Shown: positions 16,934 to 25,066 of the stretch, piece by piece
How the letters are laid out: every line of letters begins with the position of its first letter
Numbering within the stretch: the stretch's first letter is position 1
Translations under genes and position numbers: made by a program
Source: Sphingobium sp.
GTDB taxonomy: Bacteria > Pseudomonadota > Alphaproteobacteria > Sphingomonadales > Sphingomonadaceae
Direction of reading: 5' to 3'
Assembly: GCA_003248935.1 (NCBI GenBank)
Contig: QFQF01000001.1
Location: 310,001-374,000, forward strand
DNA: 64,000 nucleotides
The notes under the pieces: model-generated
Seen by the model: the letters and a program-made list of their open reading frames with translations, nothing else
What the model was told of the DNA's origin: nothing
Database searches by the model: none

Positions 16934-19069
16934 TCAGCGCTTCCGCAATTGCAGCTTGGGCACCGCGTCACTGGACTGGAGCGCGGCACCCCGGCCGGAC
17001 AGCGACGGGTTGGTCATGAAGTACCGGTGCAGGTTGAACGGCTTCGATCCCGGTTCCAGCCGCCGGTAATGCCCGCTGCTGTCCAGTTCCCAGCTTTGTT
17101 CGTTGTCGATGAGGTTCGCCACCATCACCTGATCCAGCACCTGATCGTGGACGGTCGCATTCTCGATCGGCAGCATATACTCGACCCGGCGATCGAAGTT
17201 GCGCGGCATCCAGTCGGCCGAACTGATCAGCACCTTCGCCCCGTTATTGGGCAGATCCTTGCCGTTGCCGAAGCAGGCGATCCGGCTGTGTTCGAGGAAG
17301 CGGCCGACGACCGACTTCACCCGGATATTCTCCGACATGCCCTGCACGCCCGGCCGCAGGCAGCAGATGCCCCGGACGATCAGGTCGATCTGAACCCCCG
17401 CATTGCTGGCGGCATAGAGCTTTTCGATGATCGCCGGATCGACCAGCGAGTTCATCTTCGCCCAGATGGTGCCGGGCCGCCCGGCACGGACATGGTCGAT
17501 CTCCGCGTCGATCAGCGTGCAGAGCCGATCGCGCAGGTCGCGCGGCGACATCACCAGCAGTTCCAGGTGCTGTGGCTCGACATAGCCGGTGATATAGTTG
17601 AACAACGCGGCGGCATCCCGCCCGATCCGCGGATCGGCGGTAAAGAAGCTGAGGTCGGTATAGATGCGGGCCGTGACCGGGTGATAGTTGCCGGTGCCGA
17701 AGTGGCAGTAGGTGCGGAATTGCTCCCCTTCCCGCCGGACGACCATCGAGATTTTCGCATGCGTCTTCCAGTCGATGAAGCCGTAGACGACCTGCACGCC
17801 CGCCCGCTCCAGCGCGCTGGCCCAGAGCAGGTTCTGCTCCTCGTCGAACCGGGCCTTCAGTTCGACGATGGCTGTCACCGACTTGCCCGCCTCCGCCGCA
17901 TCGATGAGGGCGCGGATGACCGCGGACTGCTTGCCCGCGCGGTACAGCGTCTGCTTGATCGCCACGACATCGGGATCGGCCGCCGCCTGTTTCAGGAACG
18001 CGACGACGACGTCGAAGCTTTCATACGGGTGGTGGACCACGATGTCCTTTGCCCGGATCGCCGCGAAGCAATCGCCGCCATATTCGCGAATCCGTTCCGG
18101 AAAGCGCGGGGCATAGGGCTCGAACTTCAGGTCCGGACGGTCCTCGTCGACGATCGCCGACAGGTCGCCGATGCCGACGAAACCGTCCACTTCGGCGATG
18201 ATCGAATCATGGCCGTGGAGCATTTCCTGCAGCATCTCCTCAACCGCCTCGGGCAAACCCTCCTCGATCTCCAGCCGGATCACCCGGCCGCGCCGCCGCC
18301 GCTTGATGGCGCTGCGGAAATAGCGGACCAGATCCTCCGCCTCTTCCTCGATCTCGATGTCGCTGTCGCGGATCACGCGGAACACGCCGCTGTCCTTGAC
18401 CTTGTACCCGGGGAACAACCTGCCCGAAAAGCGCCGGATCACCGCCTCCAGCGCCATGTAGCAGGCCCGCTCGCCCGGCAACCGCACGAACCGGTTCAGC
18501 GTGGACGGGATCATCAGCAGTTCGCGGACGGGCTGTCCGTCGGACAGGCGTTCGAGGTCGAAAACGACCGAAAGGCCCTGGTTGGGAATGAACGGGAACG
18601 GATGCGCCGGGTCCAGCGCCTGCGGCGTCAGGATCGGGAATATCTGCTCACGGAAGTGATTTTCCAGCCACGCATCCTGCTTCTCGCCAAGCGTGCCCGA
18701 CCCCACGACCTCAATCCCCGCGCGGGCCAGCGCGCCGTGCAGCGCATGCCACACCTCCTGCTGGGCGTTCATCAACCGGTCGGCCTCATCGGCGATGGCC
18801 GCAAGTTGCTGGGCCGGCGTCAGCCCGTCGGCCGAACGCAGGTCGACGTCCTGAAGTTGCTGCCCCTTAAGGCCGGCGACGCGGACCATGAAGAATTCGT
18901 CGAGATTGTTGCCGGAGATCGACAGGAAGCGCAGCCGCTCGAGCAGCGGATGCGCGTCGTTCATCGCCTCCTCCAGCACCCGCTGGTTGAACGCCAGCCA
19001 CGACAGTTCCCGGTTGAAATAACGGTCGCCGGGCAGGGTCAGGCTGGAGGCGGGATCGGCTTCGGCCAC
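16934..19069 (-). CDS. ppk1: Polyphosphate kinase 1
   Basis: The 711-residue enzyme makes long-chain polyphosphate from ATP. It begins FNRELSWLAFNQRVLEEA and has the two phospholipase-D-like halves with the phosphorylated histidine in IDWKTHAKISMVVRR and CHFGTGNYHP nearby; IKQTLYRAGKQSAVI precedes them. I chose the GTG at 19069 because AGGAG lies six bases upstream and inside the end of hda. A longer frame to 19255 would overlap hda deeply. It sits between hda and ppx in one run. Confidence 0.95.
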   Translation of the reverse strand: MAEADPASSLTLPGDRYFNRELSWLAFNQRVLEEAMNDAHPLLERLRFLSISGNNLDEFFMVRVAGLKGQQLQDVDLRSADGLTPAQQLAAIADEADRLMNAQQEVWHALHGALARAGIEVVGSGTLGEKQDAWLENHFREQIFPILTPQALDPAHPFPFIPNQGLSVVFDLERLSDGQPVRELLMIPSTLNRFVRLPGERACYMALEAVIRRFSGRLFPGYKVKDSGVFRVIRDSDIEIEEEAEDLVRYFRSAIKRRRRGRVIRLEIEEGLPEAVEEMLQEMLHGHDSIIAEVDGFVGIGDLSAIVDEDRPDLKFEPYAPRFPERIREYGGDCFAAIRAKDIVVHHPYESFDVVVAFLKQAAADPDVVAIKQTLYRAGKQSAVIRALIDAAEAGKSVTAIVELKARFDEEQNLLWASALERAGVQVVYGFIDWKTHAKISMVVRREGEQFRTYCHFGTGNYHPVTARIYTDLSFFTADPRIGRDAAALFNYITGYVEPQHLELLVMSPRDLRDRLCTLIDAEIDHVRAGRPGTIWAKMNSLVDPAIIEKLYAASNAGVQIDLIVRGICCLRPGVQGMSENIRVKSVVGRFLEHSRIACFGNGKDLPNNGAKVLISSADWMPRNFDRRVEYMLPIENATVHDQVLDQVMVANLIDNEQSWELDSSGHYRRLEPGSKPFNLHRYFMTNPSLSGRGAALQSSDAVPKLQLRKR

Positions 19070-19077
19070 GGATACTC

Positions 19078-19713
19078 CTATTGCGATGAAGACGCCGGAT
19101 CGGAATGGAGTATAGGCAAAAAGCCCGCCTGTTGCAGCGTTTCCCGTGCAAGCGGCACGGAAATCTTTCGCCCGGCCGAAAGCGACGCCGCGTTCAGGCA
19201 ATCCACCACCCCGGATATGGTTGCATAGCTGCGCTCGATGCGGCGATGCAGCCATTCGGGCAGGTCGGGCGACCAGTCGGTCCCCGCCTGCGTCAGGCCC
19301 CGCTCGACCAGCGCCATCGCGAGTACCTCATCAGGCTCGCAAATGGCCACATGCGGCGCGGCGGACAGGCGGGACCGCAGGTCCGGCAAGGCGATGGTCC
19401 AGTGCTGCGGCGGGCGAAGCGCGATCAGCAGCAGTGGCCGCCGGTCGAGCTGCGCGCGGTTCCAGGCGTGGAACAGCGCCTCGTCCTCCTGCCCCTCGGC
19501 GTCGTCGATCACGTCCCCGCCGGACATCTGCGCGAACAGCCGCCCCAGGGTCGACCGCCCCGAGCGGCGCGGGCCGGACAGCACGCTCGTCTGCACCGGC
19601 CAGTCCGCCCAGCCCTCCAGGTGACGAACGGCGATTGCGTTCGCCTCGCTGACGAGGAAGTCCTGTTCGCCTCCCCGCCCCGCCCAGTCGAAGGGGAGGC
19701 TGAACTGGGTCAT
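19078..19713 (-). CDS. hda: DnaA-related regulatory protein HdaA
   Basis: The 211-residue protein is a DnaA-AAA-like factor that helps inactivate DnaA-ATP after initiation (RIDA). Its N-terminus TQFSLPFDW is a sliding-clamp binding motif, as expected for Hda. The nucleotide-binding loop is SGPRRSGRSTLGRLF, close to but not identical with a classical Walker A. The C-terminal arginine-finger region is LHRRIERSYATISGVVDCLN. The start overlaps the stop of the DUF2066 gene by four bases, and ppk1 follows. Confidence 0.9.
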   Translation of the reverse strand: MTQFSLPFDWAGRGGEQDFLVSEANAIAVRHLEGWADWPVQTSVLSGPRRSGRSTLGRLFAQMSGGDVIDDAEGQEDEALFHAWNRAQLDRRPLLLIALRPPQHWTIALPDLRSRLSAAPHVAICEPDEVLAMALVERGLTQAGTDWSPDLPEWLHRRIERSYATISGVVDCLNAASLSAGRKISVPLARETLQQAGFLPILHSDPASSSQ

Positions 19714-20963
19714 TGCGCGGGCGGAGGCGTCGGGGCCGGCGCAGCCGCCCGACGGGAGATACGCAGGGTGGTGCCGGATACCTGCACGGCGAAGCCGCGT
19801 GCCTGAAGCGCCGCGGACAGCGCGTCGGCCGTGCCCTGATAGGAAACCTGCATCACTGACATACCGCCCAGCGCCAGGCTGGTCGTCGATGCCGAGCGGA
19901 CGCCGGGCACACCGCGCATCTGCGCCTCGCCCTGCGACACCGCGGCCGCATTCGGCGTCTCATATTGTATGGAGAGGGAAACGGTGTCCGGGCTGACGGG
20001 CACGTCGATCGCCTGGATATCGCCCTCGGTCAGGTTCTCCAGCTCCAGCGAATCGGGATCGACCGGCTCCTCGATGACCAGCGACGGATCGGGCGCCAGA
20101 TCGCCGCTGATCAGTGCCCCCGTATAGAGACCGTCGATCCGCTTGGCCGCCGTGTCCATCATCGCCGGGATCGCCGCCTCATTGGGCGCGCGCAGGGCGA
20201 AACTGCCGATCAGGTGGTTGTCGGGACCGTAGCGGGCGGAGAAATGGCCGATCACCGGCCCGCCCGGCCACTGCCGCTCCAGCCGGGCGATCGGGATCAC
20301 CACGTCGGCCGCACCATATTGATCGAGCAGCACGCGCCACCACAGGCGGCTGCGCCTGCCCGTCTGCGCCGCGTTCAACAGCAGCGGGTCGGCGCTGTCG
20401 CCGCGCACCCGCAGATAGTCGATGGCGCTTTCGCCGGTCTTGAACCGGGCCCAGGCCTTCTGCCACTCGTTGATGCTTTCGTAGCTGACGGCGGCGCCGC
20501 CCTGCCAAAGGACGGGAATGACCAGCAGCGGCGGCGAACGCACGCCCGACCCGCTGACACCCAGAAGCTGCCCGGTACGCGCCCGGTCGAAACTGACGCC
20601 CAGCGTCGCGATATAGCGATTGGGTCCGGCCTGCTCGCCCTCGATCTCGATGCCGGAGACCATCGCCTCCAGCTGCGAATCGGACAGTACCGGGACACCG
20701 CCCGCGCCGTTGGTCCGCGTCCACAGCATCTTCCACGCCGTCCGCTGCGCCTGCCGCCATCCGGCGTAGCGTGCCGCGTCGGCATTGGGGCCGTAGACGT
20801 CGACCTTGACCCCGCTCACCTCGAAATCGCCGCCGCTCGCGATCGGCGGCACGCCCCGCTCGCCCTCGATCTGCGCGACGAGCACGGCGGCCGCGAGGCC
20901 GAGCGCCAGCAGGATGACGAGGTACAGCGGGCGGACAGGGAACGGAAAACGGACGCGGGTCAT
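19710..20963 (-). CDS. DUF2066 domain protein with N-terminal membrane anchor
   Basis: The 417-residue protein starts with a basic stretch and one hydrophobic segment (LYLVILLALGLAAAVLVA), so most of it should be outside the cytoplasm. The following region (VYGPNADAARYAGWRQAQRT, then SGIEIEGEQAGPNRYIATLG) matches DUF2066, a family of unknown function regularly placed next to hda and purM in alphaproteobacteria. The C-terminus has tandem ferredoxin-like, metal-binding-like segments. The start is ATG 20963; longer frames run into the promoter shared with purM. The stop overlaps hda (ATGA). Confidence 0.75.
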   Translation of the reverse strand: MTRVRFPFPVRPLYLVILLALGLAAAVLVAQIEGERGVPPIASGGDFEVSGVKVDVYGPNADAARYAGWRQAQRTAWKMLWTRTNGAGGVPVLSDSQLEAMVSGIEIEGEQAGPNRYIATLGVSFDRARTGQLLGVSGSGVRSPPLLVIPVLWQGGAAVSYESINEWQKAWARFKTGESAIDYLRVRGDSADPLLLNAAQTGRRSRLWWRVLLDQYGAADVVIPIARLERQWPGGPVIGHFSARYGPDNHLIGSFALRAPNEAAIPAMMDTAAKRIDGLYTGALISGDLAPDPSLVIEEPVDPDSLELENLTEGDIQAIDVPVSPDTVSLSIQYETPNAAAVSQGEAQMRGVPGVRSASTTSLALGGMSVMQVSYQGTADALSAALQARGFAVQVSGTTLRISRRAAAPAPTPPPAQ

Positions 20964-21084
20964 GTGCACGGGCGCCCTTTTGACGGCAAAAGGGCGCGAA
21001 GCCAAGCGCGTTTCGGGCAAGGCAGGCAATGGACCGTCAAACTGTGCCTTGATAAAATCGCCCAAAGGGCTAGGCGCGCTAGGC

Positions 21085-22194
21085 ATGAGCGACACCCCAT
21101 CCGACAGCCCCTCCTCCTACAGCTACGCCCAGGCGGGCGTCGACATCGCCGCCGGCAACGCCCTCGTCCGCGCGATCGCGCCGCTGGCAAAGGCAACCCG
21201 TCGCCCCGGTGCGAATGCCGAACTGGGCGGCTTCGGCGGCTTCTTCGACCTGAAGGCAGCGGGCTATGACGATCCCCTGCTCGTCGCCGCCAATGACGGC
21301 GTCGGCACGAAGCTGAAGCTCGCCATCGACCATGACCGGCACGACGGCGTCGGCATCGACCTTGTCGCCATGTGCGCGAACGACCTGATCGTACAGGGCG
21401 CCGAGCCGCTGTTCTTCCTCGACTATTACGCCACCGGCAAGCTGGAGAGCGGTGTTGCCGAGCGTGTCATTGCGGGCATCGCCGAAGGGTGCCGCCAGGC
21501 GGGCTGCGCCCTGATCGGCGGTGAGACAGCCGAAATGCCGGGCATGTACGCACCGGGCGACTATGATCTTGCCGGTTTCTGCGTCGGCGCGGTCGAGCGA
21601 TCGAAGGCGCTGACCGGATCGCGCGTGGGCGTCGGCGACGTGCTGGTCGGCCTCGCCTCCTCCGGCGTCCATTCCAACGGTTTCTCGCTGGTCCGGCGCC
21701 TTGCCGCCGACAAGGGGTGGAAACTCGACCGCCCCGCCCTGTTCGACAATGAAATGCTGCTGATCGACGCGCTGATGGCGCCGACGCGCATCTATGTCCG
21801 CTCGCTGCTGCCGTTCGTACGCGCGGGGAAGATCAACGCGCTCGCCCACATCACCGGCGGCGGCCTGCTGGAGAACATTCCCCGCGTGCTGCCCGACGGC
21901 TGCCATGCGGTGGTTGAGGCGGACCGCTGGGAACAGCCGCGCCTGATGGCCTTCCTCCAGGCGCAGGGACATATCGAGCCGGAGGAAATGGCCCGCACGT
22001 TCAACTGCGGCATCGGCATGGTCCTGGCCGTTGCGGAAGGCGAGGCGGAAGAGCTGATCGCCGGACTGAACGCCGCTGGAGAGACAGCCACCCGCATCGG
22101 TCATGTCGAGGCGGGCGAGAAGGGTTGCACGGTCAGGGGCAGCACGGAAACATGGAGCGCCCGCGCCGACTGGTCGGCGACGCATCTGGGGTAG
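21085..22194 (+). CDS. purM: Phosphoribosylformylglycinamidine cyclo-ligase
   Basis: The 369-residue enzyme closes the imidazole ring to give AIR in purine synthesis. Diagnostic parts are SYAQAGVDIAAGNALV at the N-terminus, NDGVGTKLKLA, MCANDLIVQGAEPLFFLDYY, GGETAEMPGMY and FNCGIGMVLAV. The ATG at 21085 (MSDTPSD) fits the family; longer frames overlap the promoter region of the divergent DUF2066 gene. purN follows after a 105-base gap that holds a large repeat hairpin. Confidence 0.96.
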   Translation: MSDTPSDSPSSYSYAQAGVDIAAGNALVRAIAPLAKATRRPGANAELGGFGGFFDLKAAGYDDPLLVAANDGVGTKLKLAIDHDRHDGVGIDLVAMCANDLIVQGAEPLFFLDYYATGKLESGVAERVIAGIAEGCRQAGCALIGGETAEMPGMYAPGDYDLAGFCVGAVERSKALTGSRVGVGDVLVGLASSGVHSNGFSLVRRLAADKGWKLDRPALFDNEMLLIDALMAPTRIYVRSLLPFVRAGKINALAHITGGGLLENIPRVLPDGCHAVVEADRWEQPRLMAFLQAQGHIEPEEMARTFNCGIGMVLAVAEGEAEELIAGLNAAGETATRIGHVEAGEKGCTVRGSTETWSARADWSATHLG

Positions 22195-22216
22195 CCGGGA
22201 CCGATCCTCCACGCCC

Positions 22217-22287
22217 GTTCGTTTCGAGCGAAGTTGAGAAACGGGCAGCACGCACCTCATATTTCTCGACTTCGCTCGCAAACGAAC
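22217..22287. repeat. Paired REP-like elements forming a long hairpin, copies 2 and 3
   Basis: Two inverted copies of the repeat seen at 2014-2043 lie at 22217-22242 and 22262-22287. They can pair over about 25 bases with one mismatch and one bulge around a 19-base loop. It fills most of the purM-purN gap, where it might stabilise or attenuate the mRNA. No U-tract follows, so a simple terminator is unlikely. Confidence 0.7.
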
Positions 22288-22299
22288 GGATTCCGGGCC

Positions 22300-23259
22300 A
22301 TGGCAATGAAGAAGGCAAAGGTCGCAGTCCTCATTTCCGGCCGAGGATCGAACATGGCGGCGCTGCTCTACGCGGCGAAGGCGGCCGACTGCCCCTATGA
22401 AATCGTGCTGGTTGCCGCCAATGATCCGGATGCGGCAGGTCTCGCCCTTGCCGCCGCCGAGGGAATCGCGACCTTCGGCCAGAGCCACAAGGGCATGAAG
22501 CGCGCGGAATTCGATGCGGTCATCGATGCGCAGTTGCGCGAGGCCGGGGCCGAATTCGTCGCGCTCGCCGGCTATATGCGGCTGCTCTCGCCCGGGTTCG
22601 TGTCGGGCTGGGAGGGCCGGATGCTGAACATCCACCCATCCCTGCTGCCCAAGTACAAAGGCCTTCACACCCATCAGCGGGCACTGGACGCCGGGGACAG
22701 TCACGCCGGTTGCTCCGTCCACATCGTCACCGCCGAACTCGACGACGGGCCGGTGCTGGGCCAGACGTCCGTCGCCATCCTGCCCGGCGATACCGAGGAT
22801 ATGTTGGCAGCCCGTACGCTGATCGCCGAGCATCAGCTCTATTCCCGCGTCCTTGCCGACTTCGTCATGCGCGACCGCCGGCCGGAGGCGCTGCTGGAGA
22901 AGGTACGCGCGCTGGCCCTTGCCCTTCCCTCCGCCGACGAGACGAGTTCGCACGGCATGCCTTGCTTCGGGATCGAGAAGGGCAAGAAGTTTGCCTATTT
23001 CACGCACGACCATCATGGCGACGGCATCGTCGCAGTGATCGTGAAGACCAGCGCGCCGGAAGAGCAGGCGATGCTGATCGAGCAGGATGCGGACCTCTAT
23101 TATCGTCCCGCTTATTTCGGCCCGTCGGGCTGGGTCGGCATAAAGCTCGATCCCGGTACAGTTGACTGGGATATGGTCGCCGACCGCCTGCGGCGCAGCT
23201 GGCGCACGATCGCGCCCCGGAAACTTGCGGGCCTGATGGACATCGCCGAAGACTTCTGA
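22300..23259 (+). CDS. purN: Phosphoribosylglycinamide formyltransferase fused to a MmcQ/YjbR domain
   Basis: The 319-residue protein has a complete N-terminal PurN (residues 1 to about 195). It starts VAVLISGRGSNMAALL, the catalytic Asn110 and His112 are in LNIHPSLLPKYKGLHTH, and Asp148 is in AELDDGPVLG. It transfers formyl from 10-formyltetrahydrofolate to GAR. Residues about 200-315 form a second domain (CFGIEKGKKFAYFTHDHHGD, GPSGWVGIKLD, RRSWRTIAPRKL) of the MmcQ/YjbR type, a fold of unknown role. The join is in one open frame with no sign of a frameshift. Start ATG 22300 or 22306. Confidence 0.94.
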   Translation: MAMKKAKVAVLISGRGSNMAALLYAAKAADCPYEIVLVAANDPDAAGLALAAAEGIATFGQSHKGMKRAEFDAVIDAQLREAGAEFVALAGYMRLLSPGFVSGWEGRMLNIHPSLLPKYKGLHTHQRALDAGDSHAGCSVHIVTAELDDGPVLGQTSVAILPGDTEDMLAARTLIAEHQLYSRVLADFVMRDRRPEALLEKVRALALALPSADETSSHGMPCFGIEKGKKFAYFTHDHHGDGIVAVIVKTSAPEEQAMLIEQDADLYYRPAYFGPSGWVGIKLDPGTVDWDMVADRLRRSWRTIAPRKLAGLMDIAEDF

Positions 23260-23336
23260 ACGTTCATCGCCGCGAAAGCGGCCGTGTCGCAAGGCGACGG
23301 CTTGACGCGATCCCCGCGTGGTGATGCTGTTGAGCC

Positions 23337-24011
23337 ATGGCCGATCCCCAATCCAAGTCCGATACTCCATCCTCCCCCGCCGAGGCCCGCGCGCAGGAGG
23401 CGGCCGCCATCCGGCGGCGCTGGATCACGCTGGGCGAGGGTCTGGCGGTGATCGCCGTGGTGATCTCCGGCCTCACCCTCTGGAACAGCTGGTCGGAACG
23501 CAGCGGCAGCCAGGCGGAAAAGGCACAGGAGGCCGAGCGCGCCACCACCCGCGCGGCGACGCTGGTGCTGACCGCCGGGGGCAGCGGCGACACGCTGGTG
23601 CTGAAACCCGTGTCCGCCGACCAGACGGTGCAGCAGCAGACGATCCGCTTTCCCGCCGCGCTCGGCATCGCCCCGGCCGAAACGACCGGCGAACCACGGA
23701 TCGAGGCGAGCTGGTTCGAAGCCGCACTGAAACGCGCGCGGGAAAAGGCGGGCCTGCCCGACGACAGCCGGGGCGACGAGCGCCTGCCCGTGGCGATCGT
23801 CACCCGCTTCCTCGCAGATGGCGACGTGCATGAGGATATCGCGCTCTACGACATCGGCTACACGATCGAAGGACGGTGGCTCGGCGGCCATCGCGTTACG
23901 CTGCGTGGCCTGTCTTTCGCCCGGCATGTAAAGGCCGCCGACGCGCAGGCTCGGCTCAACGCCCGCTGGACGGCGCTGCTTCCAGCCAGCGACGGCAAGG
24001 CAGCCCAATAG
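23337..24011 (+). CDS. Hypothetical single-pass membrane protein
   Basis: The 224-residue protein has a short cytoplasmic head rich in Ala and charged residues, one membrane segment near residues 35-52 (GLAVIAVVISGLTLWNSW), and a soluble domain outside with no family that I recognise. The domain has β-rich stretches (AATLVLTAGGSGDTLVLKPV, PVAIVTRFLADGDVHEDIAL). It follows purN by 77 bases and ends at a strong bidirectional terminator. No function is proposed. Confidence 0.65.
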   Translation: MADPQSKSDTPSSPAEARAQEAAAIRRRWITLGEGLAVIAVVISGLTLWNSWSERSGSQAEKAQEAERATTRAATLVLTAGGSGDTLVLKPVSADQTVQQQTIRFPAALGIAPAETTGEPRIEASWFEAALKRAREKAGLPDDSRGDERLPVAIVTRFLADGDVHEDIALYDIGYTIEGRWLGGHRVTLRGLSFARHVKAADAQARLNARWTALLPASDGKAAQ

Positions 24012-24046
24012 CAAAAGGCCGCCGGATCGCTCCGGCGGCCTTTTGC
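24011..24046. terminator. Bidirectional intrinsic terminator
   Basis: A perfect 16-base stem (24011-24026 with 24031-24046) closes a TCGC tetraloop. AAAA on the left arm and TTTT on the right arm make it work on both strands. It lies between the convergent hypothetical gene and ndk. Confidence 0.9.
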
Positions 24047-24068
24047 CTGTTCATCCCGGAACGCCGGT

Positions 24069-24491
24069 TCAGCCGACGATTTCCTCGGGCTTGAAGAAGT
24101 AGGCGATCTCGATCGCGGCATTCTCGTCGCTGTCCGAACCGTGGACCGAGTTCGCCTCGATCGATTCGGCCAGTTCCTTGCGGATCGTACCGGCGTCGGC
24201 GTTCGCCGGATTGGTGGCGCCCATGATGTCGCGGTTGCGCTTCACGGCGTCCTCGCCCTCGAGAACCTGCACGACCACCGGGCCGGAGATCATGAAGGCG
24301 ACGAGGTCGGCGAAGAAGGGACGCTCCTTGTGAACGGCGTAGAAGCCCTCGGCCTGCTCGCGGCTCATGCGGATACGCTTGGATGCGACGACGCGCAGGC
24401 CGGCTTCCTCCAGCATCTTGGTGACCGCGCCCGTCAGGTTGCGCCGGGTGGCGTCGGGCTTGATGATGGAGAAGGTGCGATTTGCGGCCAT
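24069..24491 (-). CDS. ndk: Nucleoside diphosphate kinase
   Basis: The 140-residue enzyme balances NTP pools by a phospho-histidine relay. The N-terminus TFSIIKPDATRRNL and the active-site NSVHGSDSDENA with His117 are intact, and length is normal. The ATG at 24491 was chosen by homology to the family; the longer frame overlaps holC. It follows holC by about 110 bases and ends at the terminator at 24011-24046. Confidence 0.97.
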   Translation of the reverse strand: MAANRTFSIIKPDATRRNLTGAVTKMLEEAGLRVVASKRIRMSREQAEGFYAVHKERPFFADLVAFMISGPVVVQVLEGEDAVKRNRDIMGATNPANADAGTIRKELAESIEANSVHGSDSDENAAIEIAYFFKPEEIVG

Positions 24492-24603
24492 TGTCGTGGA
24501 AAGCTCCATTTGGGGTCTGTTGGGCGCGGCCCTTAGACCCGCTGGCCGAGCGCCGCAAGACCGTTCCGCGTACCGGCACGCAGGCGACCGGGAACGGGAC
24601 GGT

Positions 24604-25041
24604 TCAGGCGACCTGCGTCCACCGGCCGCCATTCTGCCGCCAGAAGCGCGGCTCGACACCGTCGCGGCGGGCCACATCGCGCCAACTGGCGCGCGCGCCG
24701 TCGATCGTTGCATCATCGAAGAAATAGAAGGCACGGGCGAACGCCAGCGCTTCCTCCCGCCATAGCCCGTCCGCCAGGGCGACGTGGCGCGCCCCGTTCT
24801 CCGCCACCATCGCCTGCGACAGCAGGATCGGCTGGATCGCGGCATTGGCCTCGCCCGCATGGCCGTGTGCGAGGAAACTGCTGGCCTTGTGGGTCCAGAG
24901 CCCCTCGCTCATCGCGTCCCGGCTGCCGCGATCGGCCGCCACCACCAGCAGCCTGTCGCCACCCGCCAGGATGCGCTCCGCGATCTGCGGCAACACCTTT
25001 TCCACCGGATCCCGGCTCAGCTGGTAGAAGTCGACCTGCAT
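24604..25041 (-). CDS. holC: DNA polymerase III chi subunit
   Basis: The 145-residue protein links the clamp loader to single-stranded DNA-binding protein. It begins MQVDFYQLSRDPVEKVLPQ, typical of HolC, and has LLVVAADRGSRDAMSEGLW, SFLAHG and RAFYFFDD. It starts 25 bases after the pepA stop, the usual pepA-holC arrangement in proteobacteria. Confidence 0.93.
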   Translation of the reverse strand: MQVDFYQLSRDPVEKVLPQIAERILAGGDRLLVVAADRGSRDAMSEGLWTHKASSFLAHGHAGEANAAIQPILLSQAMVAENGARHVALADGLWREEALAFARAFYFFDDATIDGARASWRDVARRDGVEPRFWRQNGGRWTQVA

Positions 25042-25066
25042 CGGCGCGGCTCCGGACGTGCGCGGC

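Noticed and set aside
16829..19228. 799-codon frame antisense to ppk1
   Set aside because: It covers ppk1 and part of hda on the opposite strand; no motif, His/Asp/Arg-rich.
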